From Dinoroseobacter sp049800835 (GTDB lineage: Bacteria; Pseudomonadota; Alphaproteobacteria; Rhodobacterales; Rhodobacteraceae), in contig NZ_JBNAFU010000001.1 in NCBI RefSeq assembly GCF_049800835.1, positions 1,116,001 to 1,180,000 of the forward strand: 64,000 nucleotides of DNA. Direction: 5' to 3'. A model generated the notes under the pieces. The model was not told the origin of the DNA. It worked only from the letters and a program-made list of their open reading frames with translations, and did not search any database. The position numbers and the translations under genes were made by a program. This document shows, piece by piece, positions 1 to 8,771 of the stretch (positions within the stretch are counted from its first letter, which is position 1; the number at the start of each line of letters is the position of its first letter).

Positions 1-430
1 TGGCGCGTCCGGCGCGAAACGTGCAGGCGGCAACCGGTCCCTCCTCCCCCGCCGGAAAAAGGTGTGTGTCCACAGCGAACCCCTCCTCGGCGGCGGCAAT
101 CTGCATCAGGCCCAGAAAGCACCCCATGCTGATCGTCAGTTGCCGGGCGTACGGGTCCGTGACCGGCAGATCGCGGGTCGGATCGCGCCAGATCGTGACC
201 CTATCCGCGCCAGAGAGTTCGGCCAGCCAAGGCTGCCGGTTATGAGCGTTTGGCGCAAGCACGGCGAACGAGAGAGCCCGCAAACGCGGATCGGCGTACT
301 GTCCTGCGGCGTCCCATGGCGCAAGGGCCCGGGTTGGCGTCCGTGTGGCCAGAAACGCTGTCGTCGGCAGAGCAGCCAGCACGACCCCTCCCCCGACCAG
401 CCCGATCATCTTTCTGCGTGACATGGTCAT
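1..430 (-). CDS. Nitroreductase-family protein (Acg/MoeY-like), partial
   Basis: This frame is open from an ATG to the left edge of the window, so the C-terminus is missing. The protein begins MTMSRRKMIGLVGG, a twin-arginine-like start followed by a hydrophobic stretch, which suggests export or membrane anchoring. Around residue 60 it carries PNAHNRQPW, the FMN-binding signature of the Acg/MoeY branch of nitroreductases. A later Asp-Pro-rich segment and SMGCFLGLMQIAA also fit that branch. A GGAG ribosome site lies 7 bases before the ATG. A second in-frame ATG two codons downstream is possible. The substrate is unknown. The tandem palindromes just upstream suggest tight repression of this gene. 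Confidence 0.8.
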   Translation of the reverse strand, partial: MTMSRRKMIGLVGGGVVLAALPTTAFLATRTPTRALAPWDAAGQYADPRLRALSFAVLAPNAHNRQPWLAELSGADRVTIWRDPTRDLPVTDPYARQLTISMGCFLGLMQIAAAEEGFAVDTHLFPAGEEGPVAACTFRAGRA

Positions 431-453
431 GATATATCTCCGTCGTAATACCG

Positions 454-491
454 TACGATATCGCACTATATACAATTCGATATCGAACTAT
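454..491. promoter_or_regulatory. Tandem palindromic operator, two CGATATCG sites
   Basis: Two near-identical 16-base sites, TACGATATCGCACTAT and TTCGATATCGAACTAT, lie exactly 22 bases apart, which is two helical turns. Each contains the perfect 8-base palindrome CGATATCG, and 14 of 16 bases agree. They sit in the AT-rich gap between the divergent nitroreductase fragment and the DUF2946-like gene, closer to the nitroreductase. The layout suits cooperative binding by a dimeric repressor. No regulator gene is visible in the window next to them. Confidence 0.65.
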
Positions 492-550
492 CAAGCGCGT
501 GTGCGAAAAAGTCACTGGCGAAGAAGAAGTGGAGCGCATACATCGACGTC

Positions 551-904
551 ATGCGGTACACGCGGGTCTTTTTTGCTGCGCTTCTGGCGGTGATCCTGGG
601 GATCACAAGCATGACAATGGCCGTCGCCCGGGGCGAGATGGCATCCGGAGTGATGCTGCATGAGCTGTGCATCGATGGCGAAGCGCGCTTGGTGGCGATC
701 GGACCGGATGGCGCACCGGTCGAAGACGGACATGTTTGCCCCGATTGCGTGATGGGTACGCTCGGGGCGCCCGGCACAGGGCAGCCGGATGCTTCGGTAT
801 CCACTGCGGCGCGCGCGGCTGACCCGCTTGCCCCGCCCGTCCGGCTTGTATCGCGCCGTATCTGGCAGGCCGCCCCCGCCCGTGCACCCCCTTCGTACGT
901 CTGA
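551..904 (+). CDS. Small DUF2946-like secreted/membrane protein of a copper locus
   Basis: This 117-residue protein has an N-terminal hydrophobic segment (about residues 7-26), then a short polar domain with a Cys in HELCIDG and a CPDC pair near residue 62. The C-terminus is Ala/Pro/Arg-rich and low in complexity. The Cys pair and the position 36 bases upstream of a PCu(A)C copper chaperone match DUF2946-type proteins often found in copper gene clusters, so a role in metal handling in the envelope is inferred. No catalytic motif is visible. The family call is by resemblance only. The start is the first ATG and has no strong ribosome site. Confidence 0.6.
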   Translation: MRYTRVFFAALLAVILGITSMTMAVARGEMASGVMLHELCIDGEARLVAIGPDGAPVEDGHVCPDCVMGTLGAPGTGQPDASVSTAARAADPLAPPVRLVSRRIWQAAPARAPPSYV

Positions 905-940
905 ACCCTTCCATCTTTTCAGACACATTCGGAGACTGAC

Positions 941-1417
941 ATGTCCTTCAAATCCTTCCTTCTGGGCGGCGCGGCGGCGCTGCTGACCCTGCCTGCTTTC
1001 GCCGGCGATATCCTCGTGAAAGACGCATACGCGCGATCCGCTTCCGCAGTTGCCAAAACCGGCGCAGCCTTCATGGAAATCGAGAACACGGGCGCCGTGG
1101 CGGACCGTCTGGTTGCAGTGCGGTCCGATGCGGCGGCGCGGGTCGAGCTTCACACGCACCTGAGCGGTGGCGACGGCATCATGCGCATGGTTGAGGTCAA
1201 GGATGGTTTCGAGATACCAGCCAACGGCGCGCACATGCTGAAACGCGGCGGCGATCACGTCATGTTCATGGGGTTGACCGGACCCCTGACAGATGGCGAG
1301 ACCGTTTCGGTCACGCTGGTGTTCGAGCACGCCGGCGAGGTCGCCGTGGAGATCCCCATCGACAGCAAGCGTATGCCCGAAGGTCACGGAGGCCACGGGG
1401 CTCATAAAACGCACTGA
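941..1417 (+). CDS. Copper chaperone PCu(A)C
   Basis: A periplasmic copper(I) chaperone of 158 residues that would deliver copper to cytochrome c oxidase CuA or related sites. A Sec signal peptide runs to about residue 21 (LPAFA). The mature domain has the family's Cu ligands: a His in ELHTH, a Met in GIMRM, and the HxM pair in GDHVMFMG, followed by the PLTDGE turn. The tail GHGGHGAHKTH is an added His-rich metal-binding extension. It follows the DUF2946-like gene closely, and the two probably form one transcription unit. The length is normal for the family. Confidence 0.92.
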   Translation: MSFKSFLLGGAAALLTLPAFAGDILVKDAYARSASAVAKTGAAFMEIENTGAVADRLVAVRSDAAARVELHTHLSGGDGIMRMVEVKDGFEIPANGAHMLKRGGDHVMFMGLTGPLTDGETVSVTLVFEHAGEVAVEIPIDSKRMPEGHGGHGAHKTH

Positions 1418-1431
1418 GGCTTGGCGTGAAC

Positions 1432-1456
1432 GGGGCGAGGCTCTAGGTCTCGCCCC
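1432..1456 (+). promoter_or_regulatory. Hairpin abutting the exonuclease start codon
   Basis: A perfect 8-bp inverted repeat, GGGGCGAG and CTCGCCCC with a 9-base loop, ends on the base just before the ATG of the exonuclease gene. No T-run follows, so it is a poor intrinsic terminator. It would hide the only G-rich stretch that could serve as a ribosome site. Confidence 0.45.
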
Positions 1457-2476
1457 ATGAGCGTGCTGAGCTTCACCGACCGGGGGATCTATTGCGCTGC
1501 GGGCGATTTCTTCATCGATCCGTGGCGCCCGGTCGACCGTGCGCTGATCACCCACGGGCATGCAGACCATTCGCGCCCCGGCCATATGCGGTACTTGTCG
1601 ACGCAGGCCGCGGCCCCGGTGATCCGGCACCGGCTGGGAGCCATCGATCTGGACACGGTTGCTTATGGTGAAGCACGCAGGATCGGCGATGCGCAGGTCA
1701 GCTTCCACCCAGCGGGCCACGTGCCCGGCTCCGCCCAGATCCGGGTGGAGGTGGATGGCGAGGTCTGGGTCGCCTCGGGCGATTACAAGATCGAGAATGA
1801 CGGGCTGTCAGAGCCGTTTGAACCCGTGCCGTGCCATGCATTCATCTCAGAATGCACCTTTGGCCTGCCGGTGTTTCGCTGGGATGCGCAGGCGGATGTA
1901 ATGGCCGCTGTGAACGCGTGGTGGGCGGCTTGTGCCGCGGCGGGCAAAACCGCGGTGCTGGGCGCTTACGCGCTTGGCAAGGCGCAGCGGTTGCTGGCGC
2001 ATCTGAACACCGAACAGGGGCCAATCCTGACGCACGGCGCGGTGGAGGCGACAAACGCAGTGCTACGCACGCAAGGCGTCAGGTTGCCCGACACCGTGCA
2101 AGTGACGGCAGACGTCACCGCGAAAACCCACCCTGGAGCCATCGTGCTGGCCCCACCATCGGCCATGGGAACGCCTTGGATGAAGCGGTTTGGCACCGTG
2201 GAGACGGGCTTTGCCAGCGGCTGGATGCGGCTGCGCGGGGTGCGGCGCAGGCGGGCGGCGGACCGGGGGTTCGTGATGTCGGATCATGCCGACTGGGCCG
2301 GATTGAACACGGCGATCGCGGAGACAGGCGCCGAACGCATTTTCGTCACCCATGGCTACACATCCGTCTTTCGCCGCTGGCTGGAAACACAAGGCTATGA
2401 CGCGCAGATCGTAGAGACCGAGTTTGAGGGCGAAAGCGTTGATGCCGCCGAGACCAGCGAAGAGGCCGAGGCATGA
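1457..2476 (+). CDS. Ligase-associated DNA exonuclease (MBL fold)
   Basis: A 339-residue metallo-beta-lactamase/beta-CASP-type nuclease of the family that accompanies bacterial ATP-dependent DNA ligases. The metal-binding motif THGHADHSRPG is near residue 33. AGHVPGSAQI and SGDYK, typical of MBL nucleases, follow, and MSDHADW and FVTHGYT near the C-terminus supply further His/Asp ligands. It is the first gene of an operon with a 4-base ATGA overlap into the esterase and then the ligase. In related genomes this exonuclease and ligase sit with an Lhr-type helicase, which is not in this window. It is expected to act in the cytoplasm on DNA ends. Confidence 0.92.
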   Translation: MSVLSFTDRGIYCAAGDFFIDPWRPVDRALITHGHADHSRPGHMRYLSTQAAAPVIRHRLGAIDLDTVAYGEARRIGDAQVSFHPAGHVPGSAQIRVEVDGEVWVASGDYKIENDGLSEPFEPVPCHAFISECTFGLPVFRWDAQADVMAAVNAWWAACAAAGKTAVLGAYALGKAQRLLAHLNTEQGPILTHGAVEATNAVLRTQGVRLPDTVQVTADVTAKTHPGAIVLAPPSAMGTPWMKRFGTVETGFASGWMRLRGVRRRRAADRGFVMSDHADWAGLNTAIAETGAERIFVTHGYTSVFRRWLETQGYDAQIVETEFEGESVDAAETSEEAEA

Positions 2477-3354
2477 CCGGTCTGAGCCCGATGGATCTGG
2501 CGATCCGTGCCTCTGCGCGCTGGGTCAGCAAACCGCTGATGGCAGCGCCCTTGCCCCCAACGGTGCTGCGCAATATCGCAGAAACCTCCGCCACCCTCAG
2601 TTCGCGCCCTCCGGCGGGCACTCGGACACGATGGGTCGGCGACTGCTTGTATCTGACGCCGCCCGGTGTACCGGAGGATGCAGGTGTGGTGTTTCACATC
2701 CACGGCGGTGGGTTCGTTCTGGGCAGCCCACGCACCCATGCCGCCCTTGCGGCGTACATGGCGCAGGCCGCCGGGTTGCGCGCGGTGTTGCCGCGCTATC
2801 CGCTGGCACCCGAGGCCCCGTTTCCCGCTGCACGTGACGCCTGCATCGCGGCGTGGGAAGCCGTGTGCGAAACGGGCAAAACACCGGTTGCGATCTCAGG
2901 CGACAGCGCGGGTGGATGCCTCGCCCTGCAAGTCCTGCTGCACGTCCGCGACACGGGGCGCACGCTTCCTGCGCGGGTTGGATTGATCTCACCGCTCGCT
3001 GATCTGACCGGCACCGCACCGGAGTTGCACGAGAACAGGCACAGCGAGCATCTGATCCCGGAGCGGTGGGCGCGGTCGTCGATCGCGGGGTATCTGGCAG
3101 GCGCGGACCCGACCTCACCCGAGGTCTCACCGCTGTTCGCGGACCTTTCGGGGCTTCCGCCCGCGCGCATCCAGTATTCGGAGACCGAAGTGCTGGCGGG
3201 CGATGCAAAGCGGTTGGCCAAGGCCCTGCCACAGGCAGAGCTGTCGCCGCTCCCGGACCTGCCGCATCTCTTTCATATCTATGCGGGCTTCAGCCCGGCA
3301 GCGCAGGACGCGCTGGCTGACCTGGGCAGGTTTCTGGGGGACCGGTCCCCGTGA
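2473..3354 (+). CDS. Alpha/beta hydrolase, HSL-type esterase
   Basis: A 293-residue esterase of the hormone-sensitive-lipase family. It has the oxyanion-hole motif HGGGFVLG near residue 77, the nucleophile elbow GDSAGG near residue 141, a plausible acid in the ETEVLAGD segment and a terminal His in LPHLFHIY. The start overlaps the exonuclease stop (ATGA) and its stop overlaps the GTG start of the ligase, so all three are translationally coupled. No signal peptide is evident, so it is probably cytoplasmic. The substrate is unknown. Its position inside a DNA-repair operon is unexpected. Confidence 0.88.
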   Translation: MTGLSPMDLAIRASARWVSKPLMAAPLPPTVLRNIAETSATLSSRPPAGTRTRWVGDCLYLTPPGVPEDAGVVFHIHGGGFVLGSPRTHAALAAYMAQAAGLRAVLPRYPLAPEAPFPAARDACIAAWEAVCETGKTPVAISGDSAGGCLALQVLLHVRDTGRTLPARVGLISPLADLTGTAPELHENRHSEHLIPERWARSSIAGYLAGADPTSPEVSPLFADLSGLPPARIQYSETEVLAGDAKRLAKALPQAELSPLPDLPHLFHIYAGFSPAAQDALADLGRFLGDRSP

Positions 3355-4943
3355 AACGTTTTGCCGCTCTGTTCACCGCGCTGGACCAGACCACCAAGAC
3401 CAATCGTAAGGTGGCCGCCCTTACCGAGTATTTTCGCACCGCCCCGGATGACGACAAGCTCTGGACCATCGCCCTTCTGTCTGGACGGCGGCCCAAGCGG
3501 GCGGTCAACACCACGCGTCTGCGCGAATGGGGGGCGGAGGCGGCAGGCATCCCGCTGTGGCTCTTTGAGGAGGCCTATCCGATTGTCGGCGATCTGGCCG
3601 AGACGATCGCGCTGGTTCTTCCCGAAGGCTCCGGAAGCTCGGACCGCAGCCTGTCGGACTGGATCACCGAGTTGCGCGGGCTGGCCACGCAGGAGGAACC
3701 CGCGCGCAAGGCCGCGGTGCTGGCGGCGTGGAGCAGCCTCGGACCCGTTGAGCGGTTCGTCTACAACAAGCTGCTGACCGGCGGGTTCCGGATGGGCGTG
3801 TCCGCCAAGCTGATGACGCGCGCGCTGGCCCAGGCCACCGAGGTGCCGGAAACCGAACTGGCGCACCGGCTCATGGGCGACTGGACACCGGAGACGGTCA
3901 GCTTCGAAAGCCTCGTTCTGACCCGCGATCCGGAGGCGGACCTTTCGAAACCCTATCCGTTCTATCTGGCCTACCAGCTGGAGGAGGACCCGCAGGCGCT
4001 CGGCCCCCCATCCGACTGGCTGGCCGAGCACAAATGGGACGGCATTCGCGGGCAGCTAATCCTGCGCGGGGGCCAGCATTTCGTCTGGTCGCGCGGCGAA
4101 GAGTTGATGACAGACCGCTTCCCCGAACTGGCCCGCGCGCTGGACTTCGTGCCGGGCGGCACGGTGTTGGACGGCGAAATCCTCGCCTGGGCGGACGATG
4201 CCCCCCTGCCCTTCAACGCGTTACAGAAGCGGATCGGGCGCAAGACGGTGCCGAAGAAACTGCTGGCCGAGGCGCCTGTGATCCTGCGCGCCTATGATCT
4301 GCTTGAGGAGGGCGGAACCGACCTGCGCGACCGCCCCATGGCTGAGCGGCGCAGCAGGCTGGAGGCGTTGCTGGCCGATCTGCCGATTGCGGCCCCGCTG
4401 CGCCTGTCGCCGAAACTGGGTTTTGCCACTTGGGAAGCGCTGGCGGAGATACGCGAAGGCGCCCGTGATCTGGGGGCCGAGGGCGTGATGCTGAAACGTC
4501 TGTCATCGCCCTACGGCACCGGTCGCAAGAAGGGTGATTGGTGGAAGTGGAAGGTCGATCCGCTGACCATCGATGCCGTGATGATCTACGCGCAGGCCGG
4601 TCATGGGCGGCGGGCGAACCTATATACCGATTTCACCTTCGCCGTCTGGCAGGGCAACGAGTTGGTGCCGTTCACCAAGGCCTATTCAGGGCTGACGGAT
4701 GCGGAGTTCCGCCAGATCACGGCGTGGGTCCGCAAGAACACGCTGGAACGCTTCGGCCCGGTACGGCGCGTGAAGCCCGAGCACGTGTTCGAGATCGCCT
4801 TTGAGGGCATACAGGAAAGCCCGCGTCATAAATCCGGCGTCGCCCTGCGGTTTCCGCGCATGAGCCGGTGGCGTCAGGACAAGCCTCTGGCCGAGGCGAA
4901 CACGCTGGAGGATTTGAAAGACATGCTGGCAATGTATGGCTAG
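3351..4943 (+). CDS. ATP-dependent DNA ligase (exonuclease-associated type)
   Basis: A 530-residue ligase that seals nicks through a ligase-adenylate intermediate. The N-terminal half (about residues 1-190) is the helical DNA-binding domain. The adenylation domain has the catalytic Lys in EHKWDGIRG at residue 228, then LDGEILAW and EGVMLKR. The OB-fold follows, with the motif KKGDWWKWKVDP. The start is GTG, overlapping the esterase stop by 4 bases. The companion exonuclease two genes upstream supports a role in a dedicated repair path beside NAD-dependent LigA. No helicase follows. Confidence 0.93.
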   Translation: MKRFAALFTALDQTTKTNRKVAALTEYFRTAPDDDKLWTIALLSGRRPKRAVNTTRLREWGAEAAGIPLWLFEEAYPIVGDLAETIALVLPEGSGSSDRSLSDWITELRGLATQEEPARKAAVLAAWSSLGPVERFVYNKLLTGGFRMGVSAKLMTRALAQATEVPETELAHRLMGDWTPETVSFESLVLTRDPEADLSKPYPFYLAYQLEEDPQALGPPSDWLAEHKWDGIRGQLILRGGQHFVWSRGEELMTDRFPELARALDFVPGGTVLDGEILAWADDAPLPFNALQKRIGRKTVPKKLLAEAPVILRAYDLLEEGGTDLRDRPMAERRSRLEALLADLPIAAPLRLSPKLGFATWEALAEIREGARDLGAEGVMLKRLSSPYGTGRKKGDWWKWKVDPLTIDAVMIYAQAGHGRRANLYTDFTFAVWQGNELVPFTKAYSGLTDAEFRQITAWVRKNTLERFGPVRRVKPEHVFEIAFEGIQESPRHKSGVALRFPRMSRWRQDKPLAEANTLEDLKDMLAMYG

Positions 4944-5002
4944 GCATTGCAAATCCGTCCCCGCGCCTTAGGCTTTGCGGCACACACACCGAAGGCCCCC
5001 GC

Positions 5003-5347
5003 ATGCGCCCAGTGTATTCTCTGATTGTCTGCGCGCTTGCGCTGGCTGCGTGTGACCAAACCGCGCTGCAACCCGGCCCAGACCCGATCACCGCCGCGAT
5101 CTCCGGCAAGACACTGGTGAATGAGGACGCCACCTTCACCCTGAACCCGGATGGCACCGCAAGCGGCACCCTTGGCACCGAAACCTACGAGGGCACATGG
5201 CGCATCGCCCGGGGCCAATTCTGCGGCGCGGCCGTGAAACCGGAGCGGTTTTCCGGGCTGGGGCTGTGCCGTGACATCATCCTGAACGACAACGGTACCG
5301 TGACATTGGTCGGCGGAGGGCGTCGATCGGTTTTCGCGATCCGGTAA
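5003..5347 (+). CDS. Small lipoprotein
   Basis: A 114-residue protein starting MRPVYSLIVCALALAACDQ, a clear lipobox (LAAC) with Cys near residue 17. The mature part is short and beta-rich (FTLNPDGTASGTLGTETYEGTW), like the META/lipocalin-type small outer-membrane lipoproteins that use such repeats, and it contains two more Cys. A longer upstream frame exists, but the signal sequence fixes the start here. The function is not recognised. It lies alone between the ligase and the oligoendopeptidase. Confidence 0.75.
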   Translation: MRPVYSLIVCALALAACDQTALQPGPDPITAAISGKTLVNEDATFTLNPDGTASGTLGTETYEGTWRIARGQFCGAAVKPERFSGLGLCRDIILNDNGTVTLVGGGRRSVFAIR

Positions 5348-5465
5348 ATCGCACCCAGTGCCAGAAAGTGCGTGTGCGCAGCACACTCCGCTGGATCACG
5401 CCCTTTCCTTTGGCGAGCGCCGGGCTTACCTCTAGGCCAACACGACATGACCCGGAGGTTTCACG

Positions 5466-7286
5466 ATGTTCCACCTGCCCTTCCCCCTGCGCGACGTAGC
5501 GACCGAGACCGGGGCCGAGCCCTTGGGGGACCTGCCGGACTGGGACCTGAGTGACCTCTACCCCGCCCCGGATGCCGCGGAGTTCAAGCGCGATATGGAC
5601 TGGCTGGAGGCAGCGTGTCGCGATTTCGCTGCGGACTACGAGGGCAAGCTGGCGGATCTGGATGCGGCGGGCATGCTCGACTGCGTGCTGCGCTATGAGC
5701 GGATCGATGTCGTCGGCGGGCGCATCATGTCCTATGCCGGTCTGCGGTACTACCAGAACACCACCGATGCCGAACGCGCCAAGTTCATGGCGGACGCGCA
5801 GGACAAGATCACGACCTTCACCACGCCGCTCGTGTTCTACACGCTGGAGATCAACCGCATCCCGGACGCGCAGCTCGATGCGATGTTCGCCGCGAATGCC
5901 GATCTGGGCCGCTACAAGCCGGTATTCGACCGGTTGCGTGCGATGAAACCCTATCAGCTGAGCGACGAGTTGGAGAAGTTCCTCCACGACACGTCAACCG
6001 TCGGAGCGGCGGCGTGGAACAGGCTGTTCGATGAGACCATAGCCGGGTTGGAGTTCACGGTCGACGGCGAGACGTTCGGCATCGAAGGCTGCCTGAACTT
6101 CCTGTCCGAGCCGGAGCGCGCCAAGCGCGAGGCGGCGGCGAAGGAACTGGCCAATGTGTTCGGGCGGAACATCAAGCTCTTTGCGCGGGTGCACAATACA
6201 CTGGCCAAGGAAAAAGAAATCACCGACCGCTGGCGTGGCCTGCCTACTCCGCAGGCCGGACGGCACCTGAGCAATCATGTCGAACCCGAGGTGGTCGAGG
6301 CATTGCGCAACGCGGTCGTCGCAGCTTACCCGAAGCTGAGCCACCGGTATTACAAGCTGAAGGCCAAGTGGCTGGGGCTGGACACGTTGGAGGTCTGGGA
6401 CCGCAACGCGCCCCTGCCGATGGAGGAAAACCGGCTGGTAAACTGGGACGAGGCGCGGTCGACCGTTCTGGACGCCTATGCGGGGTTTGATCCGGAAATG
6501 GCGCGGATCGCCGAGCCGTTCTTTGACAAGGGCTGGATCGATGCCGGTGTGAAGCCGGGCAAGGCCCCGGGTGCGTTTGCGCATCCGACCGTGTCGGAAG
6601 TCCACCCTTACGTGATGCTGAATTACCTCGGCAAGCCGCGCGATGTGATGACCCTGGCACATGAACTGGGCCACGGGGTGCATCAGGTCCTGGCCGCGGG
6701 TCAGGGGGAATTGCTGTCGTCTACCCCGCTGACGCTGGCGGAAACCGCGTCGGTCTTTGGCGAGATGCTGACGTTCCGCAAGCTGCTGGACGGGGCGGCG
6801 GATGACGCCCAGCGCAAGGTGATGCTGGCCGGCAAGGTGGAGGACATGATCAACACGGTGGTCCGCCAGATCGCGTTCTATGACTTCGAATGCAAACTGC
6901 ATGACGCGCGCCGCAACGGCGAGCTGACCCCCGAGGAGATCAACGCGCTTTGGATGTCGGTGCAAGCCGAAAGCCTTGGCCCGGTGTTCAACTTCATGGA
7001 CGGGTACGAGACGTTCTGGGCCTATATCCCGCATTTCGTCCACTCCCCCTTCTACGTCTATGCCTATGCGTTCGGCGACGGGTTGGTGAACGCACTCTAT
7101 GCTGTCTACGAGGAAGGCGACGCGGACTTCCAGGCGAAGTATTTCGACATGCTCAAGGCGGGCGGATCAAAGCACCACAAGGAGCTTTTGGCTCCGTTTG
7201 GTCTGGACGCGTCCGATCCGGCGTTCTGGGACAAGGGCCTGTCGATGATTTCCGGCTTCATCGACCAACTCGAAGCGATGGACTAA
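5466..7286 (+). CDS. pepF: Oligoendopeptidase F, M3 family
   Basis: A 606-residue zinc metallopeptidase that cuts short peptides in the cytoplasm. The zinc site HELGH is near residue 400 (TLAHELGHGVHQ), and the third ligand Glu lies in LAETASVFGEM about 25 residues on. The long N-terminal helical region and the C-terminal GGSKHHKELLAPFGLD are typical of PepF/M3 proteins, and the length is normal. A GGAGG ribosome site precedes the ATG. A strong hairpin follows the stop codon. Confidence 0.93.
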   Translation: MFHLPFPLRDVATETGAEPLGDLPDWDLSDLYPAPDAAEFKRDMDWLEAACRDFAADYEGKLADLDAAGMLDCVLRYERIDVVGGRIMSYAGLRYYQNTTDAERAKFMADAQDKITTFTTPLVFYTLEINRIPDAQLDAMFAANADLGRYKPVFDRLRAMKPYQLSDELEKFLHDTSTVGAAAWNRLFDETIAGLEFTVDGETFGIEGCLNFLSEPERAKREAAAKELANVFGRNIKLFARVHNTLAKEKEITDRWRGLPTPQAGRHLSNHVEPEVVEALRNAVVAAYPKLSHRYYKLKAKWLGLDTLEVWDRNAPLPMEENRLVNWDEARSTVLDAYAGFDPEMARIAEPFFDKGWIDAGVKPGKAPGAFAHPTVSEVHPYVMLNYLGKPRDVMTLAHELGHGVHQVLAAGQGELLSSTPLTLAETASVFGEMLTFRKLLDGAADDAQRKVMLAGKVEDMINTVVRQIAFYDFECKLHDARRNGELTPEEINALWMSVQAESLGPVFNFMDGYETFWAYIPHFVHSPFYVYAYAFGDGLVNALYAVYEEGDADFQAKYFDMLKAGGSKHHKELLAPFGLDASDPAFWDKGLSMISGFIDQLEAMD

Positions 7287-7297
7287 ACCCGGCCGGT

Positions 7298-7325
7298 CCG
7301 AGGCGGGTCATTTCACCCGCCTCGG
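7298..7325 (+). terminator. Hairpin terminator after pepF
   Basis: An 11-bp perfect stem, CCGAGGCGGGT and ACCCGCCTCGG, has a 6-base loop and is followed by a weak T-rich stretch (CATTCTT). It sits 12 bases after the pepF stop and just before the next gene. Confidence 0.7.
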
Positions 7326-7348
7326 CATTCTTCAGAGAATTCTTTCCC

Positions 7349-8725
7349 ATGGACCTTTCTTTCATGCTGATTTTCCGAAACCTTCTGCCGAGCAACGTCT
7401 GGTTGCGCCCCCTTGCGCTTGCTGTGTGTTGCGTCACCTCTGCCGCCGCGGCGCAGACCCCTGACTACAACCGTGTGGAACGGGAGGGGATCTCCTTTCA
7501 AACGGCGCTGCCGGATCAGCTTTGGTGTTCCGAGCATGTGGCGGTCAAGGCAAGCTATACGCCCGAGCGGTATCCGCCTACGACCGAGCGGGTTCATTCC
7601 AGGTTGTTGGTGCAGCAGGGACAGGCGTTTTCCTGGGTGCCGCCGGTCTCTGCCTATCTTCAGGCACTGGCCGCCCGGTGCCCGCAGATGCGCAGCGCCG
7701 ACGTCCAGACAAGACCCGTCGGCCAGCAACCGATGCGGCTTCCCGTGACCCGCACCACGCGGCTAAGCAATTACACGCGCGTATATCAGGAGTTCGGCAA
7801 GATCGAAGGGTTGGTCGGGATTGTCACAGAACCCGTGACCGACTGCGACCGGGTTGGCGGTATTCGGAACGATCCCGACCTGCCGGTCGGTGTCGAAGGC
7901 GTCGCCCCCCATGGGGAAGGATGGAACCCCGAGGCCGTACTTGCCGCCTGCGGCACCGCGATTGCGCAATACGGTCAGAAACGACGGTTCCTGTCACAGG
8001 GTGGGCGTGCCTTGCTGTTCGTTGGCCGGTTCGAGGACGCCAAGCTGTATCTTGAGGCCGCTCATACTCTGGGCAGTCCGATGGCTCCGAGCATGCTGGG
8101 CACCCTCTATGCGCAGGGTTGGGGCGTACGCCCGGATCTCGGCAAGGCCAACGCGCTGTGGCGTGCGGATGATCACTACGCGGTACCGCCGATGGGCGGA
8201 TTGGATGACGCCGTGAACCGGGCCAATAACCGCCAGTCCCAACAGGAAATCGAACGTCAATCCGAGCGCGATGCGCTCATGCGGCTTGCGACTGGCATCG
8301 GGCTGGCGATGGGGGATGCCAACGCATCCGTCACACTGTGCAACAAGGGCGGGTCCGACTTGCGTTACGGGTATGTCGCTGCAGTCCCGGTGAAATTTGC
8401 CCGAATGGACTCATTCGGGTTCGAGACCATTTCCTCAAACACCTGTTCGACGGTCAGTCCCCTCCACCCGAGAACCGTTCTCGGATTTGCCGTGCTCAAG
8501 CAGGACTCTCAAGGCGCATGGCGCCCCGTTGGCTACGATATTCCGCCAGACCAGCCTATCCCTCACAAGTTCGACCACCTCTGCGCCCCTGCGGATATGA
8601 GCGGTTTCGAGCGAATGTTGGGGGAGTTTCCAGATGAAATCAGTTGCGAGGACGGCGATCTGCGGTATCCGCTTTCGTTTCATGTGCGGGTGGGTACCAG
8701 TCGTCTGACTTTGGACCTGAACTGA
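7349..8725 (+). CDS. Secreted protein with Sel1-like repeat segment
   Basis: A 458-residue exported protein. An N-terminal hydrophobic segment ends near AAAAQTP (about residue 35), consistent with signal peptide cleavage. The middle has one clear Sel1-like unit (PSMLGTLYAQGWGVRPDLGK). The C-terminal third is rich in paired Cys and resembles no enzyme I know. The start is the ATG after the hairpin. An alternative ATG lies 5 codons later. The frame stays open far upstream into pepF, but the signal sequence argues against using that part. The function is unknown; a periplasmic or surface binding role is a guess. Confidence 0.65.
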   Translation: MDLSFMLIFRNLLPSNVWLRPLALAVCCVTSAAAAQTPDYNRVEREGISFQTALPDQLWCSEHVAVKASYTPERYPPTTERVHSRLLVQQGQAFSWVPPVSAYLQALAARCPQMRSADVQTRPVGQQPMRLPVTRTTRLSNYTRVYQEFGKIEGLVGIVTEPVTDCDRVGGIRNDPDLPVGVEGVAPHGEGWNPEAVLAACGTAIAQYGQKRRFLSQGGRALLFVGRFEDAKLYLEAAHTLGSPMAPSMLGTLYAQGWGVRPDLGKANALWRADDHYAVPPMGGLDDAVNRANNRQSQQEIERQSERDALMRLATGIGLAMGDANASVTLCNKGGSDLRYGYVAAVPVKFARMDSFGFETISSNTCSTVSPLHPRTVLGFAVLKQDSQGAWRPVGYDIPPDQPIPHKFDHLCAPADMSGFERMLGEFPDEISCEDGDLRYPLSFHVRVGTSRLTLDLN

Positions 8726-8771
8726 CTTGGGACGTGCCGTGGCGGCCCGGGCAGGCTATCCTGCCCACGCC

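Noticed and set aside
240..539. 99-residue minus-strand frame across the nitroreductase promoter
   Set aside because: It runs through the tandem operator and is in a different phase from the nitroreductase-like frame, which has the PNAHNRQPW signature.
512..1720. 402-residue minus-strand frame across the copper genes
   Set aside because: No recognisable domain, and it spans the PCu(A)C gene and the exonuclease start, which are clearly coded on the plus strand.
6950..7348. N-terminal extension of the Sel1-like protein frame into pepF
   Set aside because: The signal peptide starts at 7349, and the extension lies in pepF's coding region in another frame.
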